From NCBI GenBank assembly GCA_037074705.1, contig CM073596.1, forward strand, positions 54,340,001-54,404,000: a stretch of 64,000 nt of DNA, given 5' to 3'. Below, one piece after another: positions 61,616 through 64,000 of the stretch (position 1 is its first letter; each line of letters begins with the position of its first letter). Source of the DNA: Zhengitettix transpicula. Lineage: Eukaryota > Arthropoda > Insecta > Orthoptera > Tetrigidae. Both the position numbers and the translations under genes were made by a program. The notes under the pieces were generated by a model, which had not been told where the DNA came from, searched no databases, and was given only the letters and a program-made list of their open reading frames with translations.

Positions 61616-61893
61616 ACTCAGAATTTTTTTTTATCAACGAAAAATTAAATATACCGACGTTTAGTCCATTTTGAGGAACTCCTCAGGTTTAATAATTTTA
61701 TGTATAATTAATATAAAAAAAAATTAGAGGGAAGGTTTTGCTGCTTGAGTTTATGTTGCAACAGCAAGTTTTACAACCAATGTACATAAAATGATTGAAC
61801 CTGAAGAGGTCCGAAAAAGGATGAAACGTCGGTATATTTAATTATTTTTAATAAATAATTTTTCTGACTGAAGGCCATTAATTTACGTTATTA
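61616..61893. mobile_element. Inverted-repeat element with a hammerhead-like motif in each arm
   Basis: The left arm (read on minus) has ACCTGAGGAGTTCCTC, ATGGACTAAACGTCGGTAT, ATTTAATT, ending TTCTGA. The right arm (plus, from 61798) has ACCTGAAGAGGTCCG, AAGGATGAAACGTCGGTATA, TTTAATT, ending TTCTGA. Arms are about 75-95 bp, the spacer about 108 bp. In the right arm the core CTGAAGA, GAAA and GUC are canonical and helix II is GTCC/GGAT. In the left arm GAAA is TAAA but helix II (GTTCC/GGAC) still pairs with one bulge. No frame is present. Confidence 0.6.
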
Positions 61894-62941
61894 TAAATGT
61901 GAAATATTTTCATCATTATTATAAATTGCTATGAAATACAGTTTAAAGAGTAGAATAGGGTTTTTAGAGAGAAGAAAATAATCGAAAAATATAAATACAA
62001 AATTTTATGAATGAATTTGGGTTCGGATAGGATAGAACAAGTTGGAAAATCCCGCAGGGGCAGTTTTATAACAGAAATTATTTGTTAAAAACAGAGGAAA
62101 AGCAGAAACTGGAATGCCCACGACGATTTCTTATGAATCATTTTTACATAGTAATTTTCTGGGCCTGTATTGCGTTCGTTCCGTTTGTGTATAAAGGTAC
62201 TAGTGAATAAAGGTAAGGAAAAATGTAACGTTTCACCCATAAATTAAGTTGGTTTTTTCTTTCAGAGCAGGAATTGGCCATTCGCAGCAAGTTCTCTCCC
62301 GTCCAGTTAATACATTTTTCCCACCTCACACGTGGGAATAAAGGAGAAGTTTCCCGAGTGTGTGTGTGTGTGTGTGTGTGTGAGGGAGACGGAGTGTACG
62401 TAGTTGTGCATGTGTGTTGCAGCAAGTAATGGCTGGTCGTAAGGAAGCATTATTCCACATTTCCATTTACGAAGTCGTCGTAACTCCGGGGTCTTTGCTC
62501 CTCCGCTAGACCAGAGTCCGCTATCTCGCTCGGAGCAGGCAGAGACGGAGAAACAGGGAAATAATATATAGGCTACATTAGAGAGTGTTGCTGAAATAAA
62601 TGCGTTATGCAGAATCCGTGTATGACTCGCCATGGGGCAGAGGGAAGATGAATTAACGACCGGTGAAATTACTCGTTCCATCATAACACTTGCTACGCTA
62701 CCAGAACAAGACTCCGCGGCCGTGTCTAGACACCGTGAAATACTTTACACGAGTCTCGTAGCTCTCTAGGGTGAACGTATAAGAGCTTATGTTACCCTTG
62801 AGGCGAGGACCTCAGAGATCGAGGATTTGGAGGCGTCACACAGCTAAAAAGAGTAAACGCAACAGAAGAGTGGGCGAAGTCTACAGGAAATAAACATTTG
62901 GATAATTAAAAGGTAAAAAGGCGGAGTTAAAAGTAACTACT
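61894..62941. other. No supported gene; (TG)n microsatellite 62358-62382
   Basis: Frames on minus (62425-62144, 62684-62307) are translations through the TG repeat. Nothing else recognisable. Confidence 0.45.
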
Positions 62942-63030
62942 TAGATAAATAAGTAGCCAAACAAATAACAAAAATAAATTCTGAATAAATACCACACAAC
63001 GTTACGGCAATTCTTGTTCCTTTCGCCAGG
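62942..63030 (-). other. Family H1 arm, decayed motif
   Basis: Outer end TAGATAAATAAGTAGCCAAA (plus, left). Minus strand has CTGGCGA, AAGGAACAAGAATTGCC, GTAACGTTGTG, GGTATTTATT. Core A6 is G and GAAAC is GTAAC. Confidence 0.4.
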
Positions 63031-63231
63031 TAATTCAGGATAAACGGAGGCGTATATAATTTTATAGAATATTCTTAGAGTGGCAAAGCACTGAAATAAT
63101 GGAAAGGGACGCACAGAAATAGGTACATTAATTTCGGAGTCAGGGCATTAATTTTTAAATAATTTCTTGGTGATTTCTAAGTGATTTATAAATGTATGTA
63201 GAATTTTGCCGGTCACATACCGACAGAAACA

Positions 63232-63243
63232 CCCCCCCCCCCC
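63232..63243. repeat. Poly(C) run of 12
   Basis: Uninterrupted C homopolymer followed by GCG; prone to assembly error. Confidence 0.9.
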
Positions 63244-63413
63244 GCGATTTTAGGACTTACGCCAAAAAGTTTAGAATATATGCAAGTTAAAAATTCTTTA
63301 ATAAATTGAGGATAGAGATGTGAAAAATATTTTTAAAAATGTCAATGTTCAGAGAGTAATTGACTTTCAATTATGAAAGGTTTGAACAAAAAGAAGAGGC
63401 ATTTTATTCTCAG

Positions 63414-63656
63414 TCTCTTCGACGATTGACAGTCATTTACTGTTGGATGGAAACTGTAACGCTGTCGATTATTCACGACTTCTGTCGGCTGTTTTCAAAA
63501 GAAAAAAATTTTGGACGAGGACACGAGGAATTATTGAAGGCGCGGGGTTTGCGTTACACAGAACTTCGCTCCGAACTCGTCAGAATAATGCAGAACCTCT
63601 CTCCTGTTCAGCTTGACGCGATAAAAATCCTGGAAAAAATACTCGTCAATGACTAA
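63414..63656 (+). CDS. Candidate terminal exon of an unidentified protein
   Basis: The frame is open from 63360 to TAA at 63654-63656. ATTTTATTCTCAG ends at 63413, a good 3' splice site, giving an 80-codon exon; alternatively ATG at 63447 would give a 69-residue protein. The sequence METVTLSIIHDFCRL ... GRGHEELLKARGLRYTEL ... LVRIMQNLSPVQLDAIK ... EKILVND is non-repetitive, mixed-charge and helix-forming, with more G+C than the flanks, as real coding DNA looks. AATAAA follows 78 bp after the stop. No signal peptide or membrane segment. I cannot assign a family. Earlier exons would have to lie far upstream or be unrecognised. Confidence 0.4.
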   Translation, partial: SLRRLTVIYCWMETVTLSIIHDFCRLFSKEKNFGRGHEELLKARGLRYTELRSELVRIMQNLSPVQLDAIKILEKILVND

Positions 63657-63733
63657 CGAGGGTCAAACTGGGTCACGACTACGGCAAAACTAAAGGAACA
63701 CTGCGAAAGTAATAATAATAATCAGATTCAAAA

Positions 63734-63739
63734 AATAAA
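63734..63739 (+). terminator. Possible polyadenylation signal
   Basis: AATAAA, 78 bp after the stop of the candidate exon. The hexamer is common by chance in AT-rich DNA. Confidence 0.3.
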
Positions 63740-63748
63740 GAGATCCAT

Positions 63749-63793
63749 TAAATACCACAAAATAGTTCTGTAAACCTTGTTGCTTTCGTCAGG
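63749..63793 (-). other. Family H1 arm, decayed hammerhead-like motif
   Basis: Minus: CACCTGACGA, AAGCAACAAGGTTTACA, GAACT, then TTTTGTGGTATT. The 5' core is intact; GAAAC has become GAACT and one hairpin pair is lost. Confidence 0.4.
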
Positions 63794-64000
63794 TGATTTT
63801 AATAAATGAAAGAAACTTATTTTTTTGAAAATACTAGTTTAATATTTTTTCTAGTCCTATTGAAGAGTAACAACGCAGTCGGTTTGGGCCGTTTAATTAA
63901 TAATGGCAGTCGTCGTTGTGACGAGTGTGGTGTGTGGTATGAGAGCAGCTCTGATACTCTGGTATGTAAAAAAATCTTCCATTATAAACCTTAAATAAAA

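Noticed and set aside
1..64000. Prokaryotic systems (operons, CRISPR, phage, toxin-antitoxin)
   Set aside because: No ribosome-binding sites, no packed genes, no regularly spaced repeats; all recognisable elements are of animal type.

Overview
This 64 kb window looks like non-coding chromosomal DNA of an animal, most likely an insect with a large, repeat-rich genome. It is AT-rich, full of dinucleotide microsatellites, and has no bacterial operon structure and no long open frame. Its recognisable content is retrotransposon and transposon debris typical of arthropods: non-LTR (LINE) tails, an RNase H remnant, a Tc1/mariner-type transposase fragment, a Helitron-type end, solo LTRs with a tRNA-Lys-like primer site, and SINE-like repeats. 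The species assignment is inference.

Layout. 1-5 kb holds two LINE remnants, a fragment of repeat family A and a block of nested direct duplications. 5-5.5 kb has one coding-looking frame (102 codons). 5.5-16 kb is very AT-rich sequence with hammerhead-like motifs, a Helitron-like 3' end (13.9-14.5 kb) and family A copies. 16.5-17.2 kb holds a G-quadruplex motif and an identical 165-bp tandem duplication. 17-31 kb is mostly unannotatable, with GC-richer islands and two of the longest family A copies. 31.2-32.5 kb is an LTR with an adjoining tRNA-Lys-type primer-binding site; a second LTR of the same family lies inverted at 57.2-58.4 kb. Both sit in TA-rich microsatellite DNA. 33-52 kb holds more family A copies, tRNA-like SINE pieces, an inverted pair of 55-70 bp arms and an 88-bp identical tandem duplication. 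52-56 kb holds LINE and DNA-transposon remnants. At the right edge (63.4-63.7 kb) a coding-looking frame follows a good splice acceptor and is followed by a polyadenylation signal; it may be the last exon of a real gene.

The most interesting signal is a recurrent short motif scattered through the window on both strands: CTGANGA, then a hairpin, then GAAACGT followed by C, T or A. This is the order of the hammerhead ribozyme core. The hairpin sequence differs completely between copies but pairing is often kept, and several copies lie in the arms of inverted-repeat elements. Penelope-like retroelements are known to carry minimal hammerheads, so these may be relics of such elements. Most copies have core or stem defects, so activity is unproven.

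No intact protein-coding gene can be named with confidence, and no tRNA, rRNA or CRISPR array was found.
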